From Algoriphagus antarcticus (GTDB taxonomy: Bacteria > Bacteroidota > Bacteroidia > Cytophagales > Cyclobacteriaceae): a stretch of 64,000 nt of DNA. The notes beneath the pieces were generated by a model that did no database searches, was not told where the DNA came from, and saw nothing but the letters and a program-made list of their open reading frames with translations. The stretch covers positions 62,001 to 126,000 of the forward strand of contig NZ_MSSW01000027.1 of NCBI RefSeq assembly GCF_002150685.1, in the 5' to 3' direction. The translations under genes were made by a program, and so were the position numbers. Of this stretch, positions 35,506-45,056 are shown in pieces (position 1 is the first letter of the stretch; each line of letters begins with the position of its first letter).

Positions 35506-37131
35506 CTACGAAATAAAAACCTCCTCAAACTCAAACCGCTGCCCATTAAACAATCCCTTGTCACTCAACTTCAAGTCTGGGATCACCAACAAAGCCATAA
35601 AGCTCAGTGTCATAAAAGGAGAATTTAAGGTTGCTCCCATATCCTTCGCCATTTTGTCTATTCGGGTGTAAGCGGCTGCAACTTCGTAGCCGTCGGATGC
35701 AGACATGATTCCTCCGACAGGTAGAGGAAGTATATCTTCTTGGTCTCCAGAAACTGCAGAAACTCCGCCTTTAGCTTTGATGATCAGATTGACAGCTTTG
35801 CAGATGGATTCATCATCGATTCCTACTGCGATGATATTATGAGAGTCATGCCCTACGGAAGATGCAATTGCTCCAGTTTTTAACCCAAAGTTTTTGATAA
35901 ATGCGACAGCTGGCGGAGCATCTTGATAGCGATTCACCACTGTGATTTTCAAGATGTCTTTGGCAGGATTTGATTCTGCATATCCATCTTTGATTAGAAT
36001 CTCACCGGAGATTTCTGGGGTAATCAATTGCCCATCCAAGGCTTCTATCACTCTGACTTTAGCCCCTTTTGCTTTGATCTGAAAGTCTTCGGGTTTTTTG
36101 AGAGAAGTATGGAAATTATTGATGATGTCGTTCTGGATAGGCTGAATCAGTGTTTTTCCATTTTCTGCCACTTTCTCTCCATTTATATAGGTGCTGATGA
36201 CCTGGAAATCTTTTAAGTCTTTCACCAGAATAAAATCTGCAGGATCGCCTTCTCTGAGTTGTCCCACATTTAGAGAGTAATGAGCGATTGGATTTAGGCA
36301 AGCTGCCTGAAGTACGTTAAATACATCCTTGCCTTTTGCAATAGCTCGGGCGGCTAGTTCATTGATATGTGAAACCGCCAGATTATCCGGATGCTTATCA
36401 TCCGAGCAAAACATAATCATCTCAGGATATCTATCGATGAGATCTATCAGCGCCTCGAAGTTTTTCGCAGCGGAACCTTCACGGATAGCGATTTTCATCC
36501 CGAGCTTTAATTTCCCCAAAGCCTCCTCAGCCGTAAAGCACTCATGATCGGTACTTGGCCCTGCATTTACGTACTTTTCTGCAAGTTCTCCTTTTAGTCC
36601 AGGAGCATGTCCGTCTATTGGTTTTCCATATTTCTTTGAGATTCGGATTTTCTCCATCACCAGTTCATCCCGATTCACTGTGCCAGGCCAGTTCATCATT
36701 TCTGCCAAGTAATGAATCTCAGGACGAGACATCAGATTTTCTATATCCGCTGAATCGATTTCTCCGCCGGCTGTCTCGAAAGGTGTAGCAGGAACGCAAG
36801 AAGGAGCTCCGAAATAGAATTTGAAAGGAACCTGTTTTCCATTCTCGATCATATATTCGACTCCTTGCATACCACAAACATTGGCGATTTCATGCGGATC
36901 GGAGACTGTGGCCACCGTACCATGAACTACGGCAAGTCTGGCAAATTCCGAAGGGACAAGCATAGAAGATTCTATATGCACGTGTGCATCGATAAATCCC
37001 GGCATTAAATAAGGCAAGGATGGATCAGCTTCGATTTTCTCCAGTTTGGATATTTTGCCTTCCATGAAACTGAGAGAAACAGAATAGATTTCACGGTTTG
37101 GGATGTCTACGAATTGACCTTGGATCTGCAT
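35506..37131 (-). CDS. ade: adenine deaminase
   Basis: 541 residues of the amidohydrolase fold: metal ligands in [15 protein letters not shown], the [11 protein letters not shown] segment, [17 protein letters not shown] and the C-terminal [13 protein letters not shown] and GGVSAVSG. It hydrolyses adenine to hypoxanthine and ammonia in purine salvage, feeding the Hpt encoded at 22799. Convergent with prfC in the presumed ancestral layout. Confidence 0.95.
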   Translation of the reverse strand: MQIQGQFVDIPNREIYSVSLSFMEGKISKLEKIEADPSLPYLMPGFIDAHVHIESSMLVPSEFARLAVVHGTVATVSDPHEIANVCGMQGVEYMIENGKQVPFKFYFGAPSCVPATPFETAGGEIDSADIENLMSRPEIHYLAEMMNWPGTVNRDELVMEKIRISKKYGKPIDGHAPGLKGELAEKYVNAGPSTDHECFTAEEALGKLKLGMKIAIREGSAAKNFEALIDLIDRYPEMIMFCSDDKHPDNLAVSHINELAARAIAKGKDVFNVLQAACLNPIAHYSLNVGQLREGDPADFILVKDLKDFQVISTYINGEKVAENGKTLIQPIQNDIINNFHTSLKKPEDFQIKAKGAKVRVIEALDGQLITPEISGEILIKDGYAESNPAKDILKITVVNRYQDAPPAVAFIKNFGLKTGAIASSVGHDSHNIIAVGIDDESICKAVNLIIKAKGGVSAVSGDQEDILPLPVGGIMSASDGYEVAAAYTRIDKMAKDMGATLNSPFMTLSFMALLVIPDLKLSDKGLFNGQRFEFEEVFIS

Positions 37132-37216
37132 AGAAATGTGCTGGAAAATTAAATGGAGAGAATCTTTATAAGCGATTCGATTCCACGGTTTGGAGATAGG
37201 TTTAGATTAAAACTAC

Positions 37217-37224
37217 TATATTTG
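37217..37224 (+). promoter_or_regulatory. -7 promoter box of cmk
   Basis: TATATTTG followed by GC matches the TAnnTTTG consensus, 37 bases before the cmk start. A TTTG at 37189-37192 could be the -33 box, with spacing somewhat long (24). Confidence 0.5.
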
Positions 37225-37261
37225 CGCAGTAATAAAAAAACGAATCAAGCGGGTTTTTTGA

Positions 37262-37966
37262 ATGAATAAAATCGTCATCGCCATTGATGGATATTCGGGA
37301 TGTGGGAAGAGCTCCACGGCCAAAGCAGTTGCAAAGGATCTGGGATACACTTACATTGATTCCGGAGCCATGTATAGAGCGGCGACTTTATATTTTTTGG
37401 ACAATTTCCTTTCTCCTACCAACCCACACGATGTGGAAAAAGCATTGGGGTCATTTGAGGTCTCTTTTCACACTAATCCCGACTCAGGCCATCAGGAAAC
37501 TTATCTGAACGGGTTAAATGTTGATAAAAAGATCCGAACTATGCGCATCACTGAGAAAGTAAGTGAAATAGCCACTGTAGGAGCTGTAAGAAAGATATTA
37601 GTGACCCAGCAGCAAAAGCTTGGGAAAAAAAAGGGAGTAGTCATGGACGGTAGAGACATTGGCTCAGTAGTATTTCCTGAGGCGGAATTAAAAGTATTTA
37701 TGATTGCCAATCTGGACATACGTGCAGAAAGACGGCAGCAGGAATTGCTGTCAAAGAGTGAACTTGTCAAATTGGAAGCCATCAAGAAAAACTTGGCAGA
37801 AAGAGACAGAATAGATTCTTCTAGATCAGAGAGTCCATTGAAAAAGATGGCTGATGCGATCGAAATAGATACAAGTGATATTTCCTTTGATGAGCAGGTA
37901 GCAAAGATTGTGCACGCGGCAAGACAAATCATTGATAAACAAGAAAGCTATGCAGGTAACCATTGA
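37262..37966 (+). CDS. cmk: cytidylate kinase
   Basis: 234 residues. P-loop AIDGYSGCGKSSTA, then DSGAMYRAATL and the DGRDIGSVVFPEAELKVF motif, all typical of CMP kinase. It phosphorylates CMP and dCMP with ATP. The 3' end overlaps ispH by 17 bases. Confidence 0.95.
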   Translation: MNKIVIAIDGYSGCGKSSTAKAVAKDLGYTYIDSGAMYRAATLYFLDNFLSPTNPHDVEKALGSFEVSFHTNPDSGHQETYLNGLNVDKKIRTMRITEKVSEIATVGAVRKILVTQQQKLGKKKGVVMDGRDIGSVVFPEAELKVFMIANLDIRAERRQQELLSKSELVKLEAIKKNLAERDRIDSSRSESPLKKMADAIEIDTSDISFDEQVAKIVHAARQIIDKQESYAGNH

Positions 37967-38846
37967 TAAAAACTCTGGGTATTGCTTCGGCGTCGAATTT
38001 GCCATCAAAATGGCAGAGGATGAGATGGAGCAAAGCGACCAGCTGTATTGCCTAGGCGATATCGTCCATAATGACATGGAGGTTTCTCGTCTAAGCGCAA
38101 AAGGTTTGGTGGTGATAAATCGCGAGGAACTTTCAGGATTGCATGACTGCAAGGTATTGATTCGTGCGCATGGTGAGCCGCCTGAGACCTACAAAACTGC
38201 CCTACAAAATAACATTGAGTTGATTGATGCTTCTTGCCCAGTTGTGCTGAAGCTGCAACATCGAGTGAAAAGCGCTTTCGACAAGATGGAGCGTGAGGAA
38301 GGTCAAATTGTGATTTATGGCAAAAAAGGCCACGCAGAAGTAATTGGCTTGACTGGTCAGACACTGGAAAAAGCCATAGTAGTGATGGAAGACGCTGATT
38401 TGGAAAAAATAGATTTTACCAGACCAGTGACCCTCTTCAGTCAGACTACCAAAAGCACCAAAGGCTTTTATGAGATTTCCCAGAAAATAGAAAAGCGAAT
38501 CCAGGCCACTCAAAAAGAATTGAGTCGGGAGACTTTCAACGCAAATGATTCTATCTGTCGTCAAGTTTCTAATCGTGAACCACAATTACACAGGTATGCT
38601 CAGGAAAATGACGTGATCTTGTTTGTGTCAGGCAAAAAAAGCTCCAATGGAAAAGCATTGTATCAAGTTTGTCTTGGGCAAAATGAAAGAAGCTACTTCA
38701 TAGAAAACGAGACAGAAATAAATCCTGACTGGTTTCAAAAAGATGAAAAAGTTGGGATTTGTGGAGCAACTTCTACCCCAATGTGGTTGATGGAGCAAGT
38801 CAAATCCTATGTGGAATCACTCGAAGAAGGAGTTCTTTCAGTATAA
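37950..38846 (+). CDS. ispH: 4-hydroxy-3-methylbut-2-enyl diphosphate reductase
   Basis: 298 residues from the ATG at 37950. Three cysteines that hold the 4Fe-4S cluster are in place: C12 (SGYCFGV), C96 (DASCPVV) and C203 (ANDSICRQV). It makes IPP and DMAPP in the last step of the MEP isoprenoid pathway; ispE of the same pathway is at 61714. A TTG-started longer frame is rejected. Co-transcribed with cmk, which it overlaps. Confidence 0.95.
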   Translation: MQVTIDKNSGYCFGVEFAIKMAEDEMEQSDQLYCLGDIVHNDMEVSRLSAKGLVVINREELSGLHDCKVLIRAHGEPPETYKTALQNNIELIDASCPVVLKLQHRVKSAFDKMEREEGQIVIYGKKGHAEVIGLTGQTLEKAIVVMEDADLEKIDFTRPVTLFSQTTKSTKGFYEISQKIEKRIQATQKELSRETFNANDSICRQVSNREPQLHRYAQENDVILFVSGKKSSNGKALYQVCLGQNERSYFIENETEINPDWFQKDEKVGICGATSTPMWLMEQVKSYVESLEEGVLSV

Positions 38847-38935
38847 ATTAGAGATATTTAAAAAGTCAGGATGCCATTCTTCCAAAAGTTCAAACATTAA
38901 AGTTCATATACCCTCAAATTAAAAAGGTTATTCAT

Positions 38936-38943
38936 TAGATTTG
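38936..38943 (+). promoter_or_regulatory. -7 promoter box of the nqr operon
   Basis: TAGATTTG matches TAnnTTTG, 37 bases before the nqrA start. No clear -33 box. Confidence 0.4.
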
Positions 38944-38979
38944 GGGCGTTTTTCAAAAGCTCATAGTTCAAAAACAGAT

Positions 38980-40332
38980 ATGTCTAAAATAGTGAAGCTT
39001 AAGAAAGGTTTTGACATCAACATGGTGGGAAAGGCTAAGCAAGAGCTTGCTGATTTCGCCCGGGCGCAAACCTTCGCAATTAAGCCGACAGACTTTATAG
39101 GGCTCCAACGCCCAAAAGTTCTAGTCAATGAAGGAGATACCGTAAAGGCAGGTACTCCAATCCTGATCGACAAAGCATTGGATCAAGTAATTTATGCGGC
39201 TCCTGTTTCCGGCAAAGTTGTCGAAGTGAAGCGTGGAGATCGTCGCAAATTACTTGAAGTCAGTATTTTGGCGGATGCTACCATCACTTACGAGCAGTTT
39301 GGTCAAGTTGATATTGCTTCTCTGGATAGAGATGCTTTAGCAGCTAAATTGGCGGCAAGTGGTATATGGCCAAATATCATCCAAAGACCTTTCGGTGTAG
39401 TAGCAAATCCTGCTGATACTCCGAAGAGTATTTTCATATCTGCTTTTGATACGCATCCTTTGGCTCCTGATTGTGCTTTTGCGTTGAAGGGACAAGAGAG
39501 ATATCTTCAGGCAGGCATAGAGGCATTGGCTAAACTGACAAGTGGCAAGGTTCATTTGAATATTGATGGTTCTAAGGCTGTTCCAGCGGTTTTTTCAAAT
39601 TTGAAAGGCGCACAAATGAATAAGTTCTCTGGCCCACACCCTGCTGGTAATGTAGGCGTTCAGATTCATCACCTTGACCCTATGAACAAAGGTGAAATTG
39701 CTTGGACTGTCTCTCCTTCTGGAGTAGCTCAGATCGGCAAATTTATTTTGGAAGGTATTTACGATGCTTCGAAAGTTATCGCTGTTACCGGGTCTGAACT
39801 GACTAAGGCTGCTTATGTAAAGACTTACAGCGGAGCTTGTGTTTCTACTTTCGTGAAAGGAAATCTTAATTCAGGTCATGTAAGAGTGGTATCTGGAAAT
39901 GTCCTGACGGGAGAAAAGATTTCATTGGAAGGTTTTCTTGGTTTTTATCACAACCAGATTACAGTAATTCCAGAAGGTGATTACTACGAATTCATGGGTT
40001 GGGCAAAGCCTACCACTAGATTGAGCTACCATAGAGCACTTGGGTTGCTTTCTTTCCTTACTCCAAACAAAGAATTCGTTTTGGATTCCAACGGCAGAGG
40101 AGAAGAAAGAGCATTCGTGCAGACTGGTGTTTTTGAATCAGTTACTCCAATGGATATACTTCCAGTTTATCTTTTGAAAGCCATTATGGCGGAGGATTAT
40201 GACGAAATAGAAGAATTGGGGATCTATGAGATCGTGGAAGAAGATTTAGCTCTTTGTGAGTTTGTGGATGTGTCAAAGCATCCCGTGCAGGAGTTGGTGA
40301 GAAAAGGAATTGAATTAATCCAATACAGTTAA
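38980..40332 (+). CDS. nqrA: Na+-translocating NADH:quinone reductase subunit A
   Basis: 450 residues starting MSKIVKLKKGFDINMVGKA; an upstream in-frame TTG is rejected. This is the soluble subunit at the quinone site, with the N-terminal biotinyl-like hammerhead (PKVLVNEGDTVKAGTPIL) and the RnfC-like Rossmann part. First gene of nqrABCDE. Confidence 0.96.
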   Translation: MSKIVKLKKGFDINMVGKAKQELADFARAQTFAIKPTDFIGLQRPKVLVNEGDTVKAGTPILIDKALDQVIYAAPVSGKVVEVKRGDRRKLLEVSILADATITYEQFGQVDIASLDRDALAAKLAASGIWPNIIQRPFGVVANPADTPKSIFISAFDTHPLAPDCAFALKGQERYLQAGIEALAKLTSGKVHLNIDGSKAVPAVFSNLKGAQMNKFSGPHPAGNVGVQIHHLDPMNKGEIAWTVSPSGVAQIGKFILEGIYDASKVIAVTGSELTKAAYVKTYSGACVSTFVKGNLNSGHVRVVSGNVLTGEKISLEGFLGFYHNQITVIPEGDYYEFMGWAKPTTRLSYHRALGLLSFLTPNKEFVLDSNGRGEERAFVQTGVFESVTPMDILPVYLLKAIMAEDYDEIEELGIYEIVEEDLALCEFVDVSKHPVQELVRKGIELIQYS

Positions 40333-40337
40333 TCCAT

Positions 40338-41558
40338 ATGAAGTTTCTAAGAGATTTATTGGACAAGCAGAAGCCACTTTTCGAAAAAGGTGGAAAGCTT
40401 GAAAGTCTATATTACGCATTTGAGGCAGGGGAGACATTCATGTTTAGCCCTAAGCATACTACAGGTATCAAAGGTGCACAAGTAAAAGATGCCATTGACC
40501 TAAAGAGAATGATGATCACGGTGGTAATCGCCATGATTCCATGTTTGCTGTTTGGTATTTATAACACAGGCCATCAGCATTTTTTGGCTACTGGCGGGAC
40601 TACAGGACTTTGGGAAGATTTTGGTGACAAAACCTGGGTCGGAGTAAAGTTGGTTTTACCTATCATTATTGTTGCTTATGCAGCTGGTGGTATTGTAGAA
40701 GCGATTTTCGCAGTGATACGAAAGCACCCAATCAACGAAGGTTTCTTGGTAACCGGTATGCTAATTCCATTGGTTGTGCCAGCTACTACGCCCCTGTGGC
40801 AAGTTGCTTTGGCTACTGTATTCGCAGTAGTGATAGCAAAAGAAGTATTTGGTGGTACCGGGATGAACATTCTTAATGTCGCTATGACGGCAAGAGCATT
40901 CTTGTATTTCGCTTATCCTGCACAGATTTCCGGTGATCAGGTTTGGACTTACTTAGGAGATAGGACGCCAGTGGATGGTTTCTCTGGAGCTACAGCTCTT
41001 GCTGTAGTGTATAATGCAGGTGTAGATGGAACCCAGTCTGCTGTAGAAGCATTGAATTTGCATAATGTGGAAGCACTCAATCAGAGTCTATTCAATTTTA
41101 CAAATATGTTTATGGGGTGGATTCCAGGTTCAATTGGTGAGACATCAACTTTAATGGCTTTGGTAGGAGCCCTGATTCTAATAGGAACAGGAGTAGGTAG
41201 CTGGAAGATTATAGTTTCCGGTTTTGCAGGAGCTTATATCATGGGATTTGTAATGAATCTTTTGGCGGTAAATGAATACATGGCTTTGCCTCCTCAATAT
41301 CACTGGGTAATGGGTGGCTTGGCATTTGGTATCGTCTTTATGGCAACTGATCCGGTATCTGCCTCACAAACAGAAACAGGCAAATGGATATACGGTCTTT
41401 TGATCGGAATCCTAACTGTGATCATTCGAGTGACTAATCCAGCATATCCTGAGGGAATCATGCTTGCAGTTCTATTCATGAACGTGTTCGCTCCACTCAT
41501 CGATTATTATATAGTTAAGGCAAATAAAACAAGGAGGTTACAACGTGCAACAGTCTAA
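40338..41558 (+). CDS. nqrB: Na+-translocating NADH:quinone reductase subunit B
   Basis: 406 residues with about ten membrane helices. The covalent FMN site is the Thr in DGFSGATALA. It carries riboflavin and one FMN and forms the main sodium path. It begins 5 bases after nqrA and overlaps nqrC by 14 bases. Confidence 0.96.
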   Translation: MKFLRDLLDKQKPLFEKGGKLESLYYAFEAGETFMFSPKHTTGIKGAQVKDAIDLKRMMITVVIAMIPCLLFGIYNTGHQHFLATGGTTGLWEDFGDKTWVGVKLVLPIIIVAYAAGGIVEAIFAVIRKHPINEGFLVTGMLIPLVVPATTPLWQVALATVFAVVIAKEVFGGTGMNILNVAMTARAFLYFAYPAQISGDQVWTYLGDRTPVDGFSGATALAVVYNAGVDGTQSAVEALNLHNVEALNQSLFNFTNMFMGWIPGSIGETSTLMALVGALILIGTGVGSWKIIVSGFAGAYIMGFVMNLLAVNEYMALPPQYHWVMGGLAFGIVFMATDPVSASQTETGKWIYGLLIGILTVIIRVTNPAYPEGIMLAVLFMNVFAPLIDYYIVKANKTRRLQRATV

Positions 41559-42309
41559 TACATATATTATTACGTTCTCCGTCATACTGACGGTGGTTTT
41601 GGGATTACTTCTGTCAGGTACTTCGCAGGTGTTAGGTCCTAAGCAGAAGGAAGCTATGGCTTTAGATAACAAAAAGCAGATACTTGGTGCATTGATCCCT
41701 GGAGAAGAGATTGCTGTAATGACTCCGGAAGAAGTCAACTCATATTATGAAAGCAGAGTATCTACTATTGTAGTAGATATCAATGGTAAGGAAGTGAAAG
41801 AGCGAGATGGAGTCGCAGTGACAGCTGAGACTGTGGACATAGCCAAAAATTATAAGAAGCCAAAAGAGGAAAGACTGTTTCCGGTTTATATTTATCATGC
41901 TGAAGGCAATCCAGAAGATGTAGCAAATTACGTTTTGCCACTTTATGGTGCAGGACTTTGGAATGCTATCTGGGGATATATAGCTTTGGATACCGATATG
42001 AATACTGTAGGAGGTATCACTTTAGCACATGCTGGTGAGACACCTGGACTTGGTGCACGGATTACTGAACAAGAAGTACAGTCTCGCTACGTTGGAAAGG
42101 AAATCTATGACGAATCTGGAAATCTAGTAGCAGTAGAGATGCAAAAGGGTGAAGGTTATGATTACTCCGGAAGTCCACACAAAGTAGACGGAATGTCAGG
42201 TGCTACGATTACTGCAAAAGGTGTTAATAATATGCTCGAGAACTATCTTGGTTATTATCAAGCTTACATAGAAACTAAAAAGTCATCTACCACTGTAGCT
42301 GTACTTTAA
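41545..42309 (+). CDS. nqrC: Na+-translocating NADH:quinone reductase subunit C
   Basis: 254 residues with one N-terminal membrane helix and a periplasmic FMN domain; the attachment Thr lies in DGMSGATITAKG. The start is a GTG at 41545 preceded by a strong AGGAGG (41532-41537), which is rare in this phylum. The start lies within nqrB, so the site may secure re-initiation. Confidence 0.95.
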   Translation: MQQSNTYIITFSVILTVVLGLLLSGTSQVLGPKQKEAMALDNKKQILGALIPGEEIAVMTPEEVNSYYESRVSTIVVDINGKEVKERDGVAVTAETVDIAKNYKKPKEERLFPVYIYHAEGNPEDVANYVLPLYGAGLWNAIWGYIALDTDMNTVGGITLAHAGETPGLGARITEQEVQSRYVGKEIYDESGNLVAVEMQKGEGYDYSGSPHKVDGMSGATITAKGVNNMLENYLGYYQAYIETKKSSTTVAVL

Positions 42310-42339
42310 ACAAATTATCAACTCAAGAATTTTAAAGAC

Positions 42340-43023
42340 ATGAGTGCTGAAACTGTAGAAAAAGCGATTGCGAAAAAGCCCGCCGAGGCTTTATTGTCTA
42401 AGCGAAGGAAGAAATTAATATCAGATCCTTTAGTGGATGATAATCCAGTGACAATTCAGGTATTGGGGATTTGTTCTGCTTTGGCAGTTACTACCCAGAT
42501 GAAACCTACGCTTGTTATGGCAATAGCTGTAATATTTGTGATTGTTATGTCCAACTTCGTGATTTCTTTGATGAGAAATACTGTTCCTGGACGTGTTAGA
42601 ATTATAGTACAGCTAGCCGTAGTAGCCACTTTGGTAACTTTGGTAAACGAGTTATTGAAGGCTTTCGCCTTTGATATGTATAAGGAACTATCCGTTTTCG
42701 TAGGACTTATCATTACCAACTGTATCGTCATGGGACGGTTGGAAGCATTTGCTATGGGCAATAAACCATACGACTCAGTATTGGATGGATTTGGATCTGC
42801 TTTGGGGTATTCTTGGATTATATTAGCCGTTGCATTCTTTAGAGAATTGTTTGGCTCAGGATCTTTGTTTGGTCTGCCTATTTACGATTATATCTCTGGT
42901 TTATTTGGACCGGACTTCACATTGGCCACGAATGGATTAATGGTGTCTCCTGTTGGGGCATTTATGATTTTGGGAATCATCATCTGGGTACAGCGTACCA
43001 AGACAGGTTATGTTGAACACTAA
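42340..43023 (+). CDS. nqrD: Na+-translocating NADH:quinone reductase subunit D
   Basis: 227 residues with six membrane helices. Cysteines in LGICSAL and ITNCIVMGR are those that, with the pair in NqrE, coordinate the intramembrane iron centre. Thirty bases after nqrC. Confidence 0.95.
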   Translation: MSAETVEKAIAKKPAEALLSKRRKKLISDPLVDDNPVTIQVLGICSALAVTTQMKPTLVMAIAVIFVIVMSNFVISLMRNTVPGRVRIIVQLAVVATLVTLVNELLKAFAFDMYKELSVFVGLIITNCIVMGRLEAFAMGNKPYDSVLDGFGSALGYSWIILAVAFFRELFGSGSLFGLPIYDYISGLFGPDFTLATNGLMVSPVGAFMILGIIIWVQRTKTGYVEH

Positions 43024-43038
43024 TTAATTAGCGAAAAA

Positions 43039-43650
43039 ATGGATTTATTTAATTTAGGTATTCGGTCGATCTTTATCGACAATATGATTTTCGCTTACTT
43101 CCTTGGAATGTGTTCATTTTTGGCTGTTTCCAAAAAAGTAAGTACTGCCATGGGACTTGGTGCTGCTGTTATTTTTGTATTGACAGTTACGGTTCCTACG
43201 AACTGGATGCTAAACGAATACGTGCTGAAAGAAGGAGCACTGGTTTGGATTAGCCCTAGTTTAGCTGAGATTGACCTTTCATTCTTGCAATTTATCATGT
43301 TCATCGCCATCATAGCTGCTATGGTTCAGCTGGTAGAAATGATCGTCGAGAAATTTGCCCCAGCACTTTACGGAGCATTGGGAATATTCCTTCCTTTGAT
43401 TGCAGTAAACTGTGCCATTCTAGGTGGATCACTTTTCATGGCTCAGAGAGATTATACTTTGGCCGAATCTACGGTTTATGGTTTTGGTTCAGGTATTGGA
43501 TGGTTGTTGGCAATTGTGGCCTTGGCTGCAATTCGCGAGAAGTTAAAATATTCTCATGTGCCGAATGGCCTGAAAGGTTTGGGTATTACCATGCTGTTGA
43601 CTGGATTAATGGGATTGGCATTTATGTCCTTCATGGGTATTGATTTGTAA
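43039..43650 (+). CDS. nqrE: Na+-translocating NADH:quinone reductase subunit E
   Basis: 203 residues with six membrane helices in inverted topology to Nqr[10 protein letters not shown] and AVNCAILGG carry the partner cysteines. It is the last nqr gene here: a terminator follows at 43677, and nqrF, the NADH-oxidising FAD/2Fe-2S subunit that usually follows, is not in the window. Confidence 0.95.
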   Translation: MDLFNLGIRSIFIDNMIFAYFLGMCSFLAVSKKVSTAMGLGAAVIFVLTVTVPTNWMLNEYVLKEGALVWISPSLAEIDLSFLQFIMFIAIIAAMVQLVEMIVEKFAPALYGALGIFLPLIAVNCAILGGSLFMAQRDYTLAESTVYGFGSGIGWLLAIVALAAIREKLKYSHVPNGLKGLGITMLLTGLMGLAFMSFMGIDL

Positions 43651-43676
43651 TCACATTCAGTTTGAGAATATATTTG

Positions 43677-43710
43677 AAAGCTCTGGGAAAGTATCTCAGA
43701 GCTTTTGTTT
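43677..43710 (+). terminator. terminator of the nqr operon
   Basis: AAAGCTCTG pairs with CAGAGCTTT, followed by TGTTTTT. It comes right after nqrE. Confidence 0.8.
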
Positions 43711-43786
43711 TTAGTGGTAATTGATTTTAATCAATTTGCTTGTAACTTTTACCTTTAAACTTACTGAACCAATAAACCCCCGTCTT

Positions 43787-44416
43787 ATGAAAACTCTTTT
43801 GACCCTCTTATGCTTTCTGGCATTCTCTTTTTCAGTTTCCGCCCAAAGTGGTGACTGGATAGAGCTTTTCAACGGTAAAAACCTTGATGGCTGGAAGATC
43901 TCTGAAAATTCCGAATCTTTCCAAGTGGAAGATGGTGTAATCAAAGTAGCAGGGCCGCGTGGTCATGCTTTTTATATGGGAGAAGTAGCTAGTCATGATT
44001 TCAATAATTTCGAAGTGATCGCTGAGGTGAAGACCATGCCGGGAGCAAACTCAGGTATTTTTATTCATACAGAATATCAAGAAGGTGGCTGGCCAAATGT
44101 AGGCTATGAAATCCAGGTGAACCAAAGCCACACTGACTGGAGAAAAACTGGTAGTGTATATTCCTTCCAAGATGTGAAAGATGTCTATGTGAAAGATGGC
44201 GAATGGTACACGGAGCATATCATCGTAGAAGGTGATATCGTAACCGTGAAAATCAACGGAGAAACTGTCAATGTCTATGACCAGTCTAAAGATGAGAATC
44301 GTAAAGGAGATCTAGGTGTCAAAAAAGTTGATCATGGTACTATTGCACTTCAGGCTCACGATCCCAAATCTGTGATCTATTACAAAAGTGTGAAAGTAAA
44401 AATCCTTCCTGATTAA
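43787..44416 (+). CDS. secreted DUF1080 (3-keto-disaccharide hydrolase-like) protein
   Basis: 209 residues. Signal peptide ending SFSVSAQ (start 43787 chosen for this), then a single concanavalin-like DUF1080 domain: WIELFNGKNLDGWKI, FYMGEVASHDFNNFEV, GANSGIFIHTEYQ and the closing GTIALQAHDPKSVIYYKSVKVK. Family members include 3-keto-glycoside hydrolases; the substrate here is unknown. Single gene between two terminators. Confidence 0.88.
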   Translation: MKTLLTLLCFLAFSFSVSAQSGDWIELFNGKNLDGWKISENSESFQVEDGVIKVAGPRGHAFYMGEVASHDFNNFEVIAEVKTMPGANSGIFIHTEYQEGGWPNVGYEIQVNQSHTDWRKTGSVYSFQDVKDVYVKDGEWYTEHIIVEGDIVTVKINGETVNVYDQSKDENRKGDLGVKKVDHGTIALQAHDPKSVIYYKSVKVKILPD

Positions 44417-44453
44417 TTCTGGAGAAAAATAAACAGAAAGTATTTTCAAGCAT

Positions 44454-44490
44454 AAATCCTGATTATTATTGAGTAATAATCAGGATTTTT
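44454..44490. terminator. terminator after the DUF1080 gene
   Basis: AAATCCTGATTATTA pairs perfectly with TAATAATCAGGATTT (15 bp) around TTGAG, followed by TT and an A/T tract. It lies directly before the DUF502 gene, so that gene probably has a promoter overlapping this region. Confidence 0.8.
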
Positions 44491-44501
44491 ATTTTACAAC
44501 C

Positions 44502-45056
44502 ATGTCATTTACATATAGGCGCATAATTTCTTATTTTCTCAGAGGTCTGCTATTCGTCATTCCTTTAGCAGTGACACTCTATATCATCTATCAAACGATC
44601 CTTTTCCTGGATAATCTGATTCCAGTTCCCTTGCCGGGAATTGGGATTTTGATGGTCTTAGCGTTAATCACCTTCGTGGGATATCTGGCGAGCTTATTTT
44701 TTGCTCAGCCTATTTTTGACTGGTTTGAGCGGGGACTCGTCAAGATTCCATTAGTAAATATAATTTACACTAGCATTAAGGATTTGATGGGGGCTTTTGT
44801 AGGGGATAAGAAGAAATTCTCCTCCCCAGTCAAAGTGCAACTTAGCGATACACTTATCCGATTGGGGTTTATTACGCAGGATGACATGTCAGTAGTCGGT
44901 GAGGCGGACATGGTAGCCGTTTATTTTCCACACAGCTATAATGTCTCTGGAAATGTGTTCTTGGTACCTAGGGATAAAGTAACGCCTCTAGTTGGGGTCA
45001 AAAGCTCTGACGTGATGAAATTCATGGTGTCAGGCGGTGTGTCGCCGCTTGTGTAA
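44502..45056 (+). CDS. DUF502 family membrane protein
   Basis: 184 residues from the ATG at 44502. Two N-terminal membrane helices (about 10-30 and 41-66), then a conserved cytoplasmic part: PIFDWFERGLVKIPLVNIIYTSIKDL, QLSDTLIRLGFIT and the closing MKFMVSGGVSPL. Function unknown; widespread in bacteria. Convergent with the next gene; the stop codons are directly adjacent (45056/45057) without a terminator. Confidence 0.85.
   Translation: MSFTYRRIISYFLRGLLFVIPLAVTLYIIYQTILFLDNLIPVPLPGIGILMVLALITFVGYLASLFFAQPIFDWFERGLVKIPLVNIIYTSIKDLMGAFVGDKKKFSSPVKVQLSDTLIRLGFITQDDMSVVGEADMVAVYFPHSYNVSGNVFLVPRDKVTPLVGVKSSDVMKFMVSGGVSPLV

Noticed and set aside
35340-35564. 74-codon minus-strand open frame ending in an ade-like C-terminus
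   Set aside because: Only its last part matches ade; the rest is antisense to the prfC tail copy and terminator. Treated as remnant, not gene.
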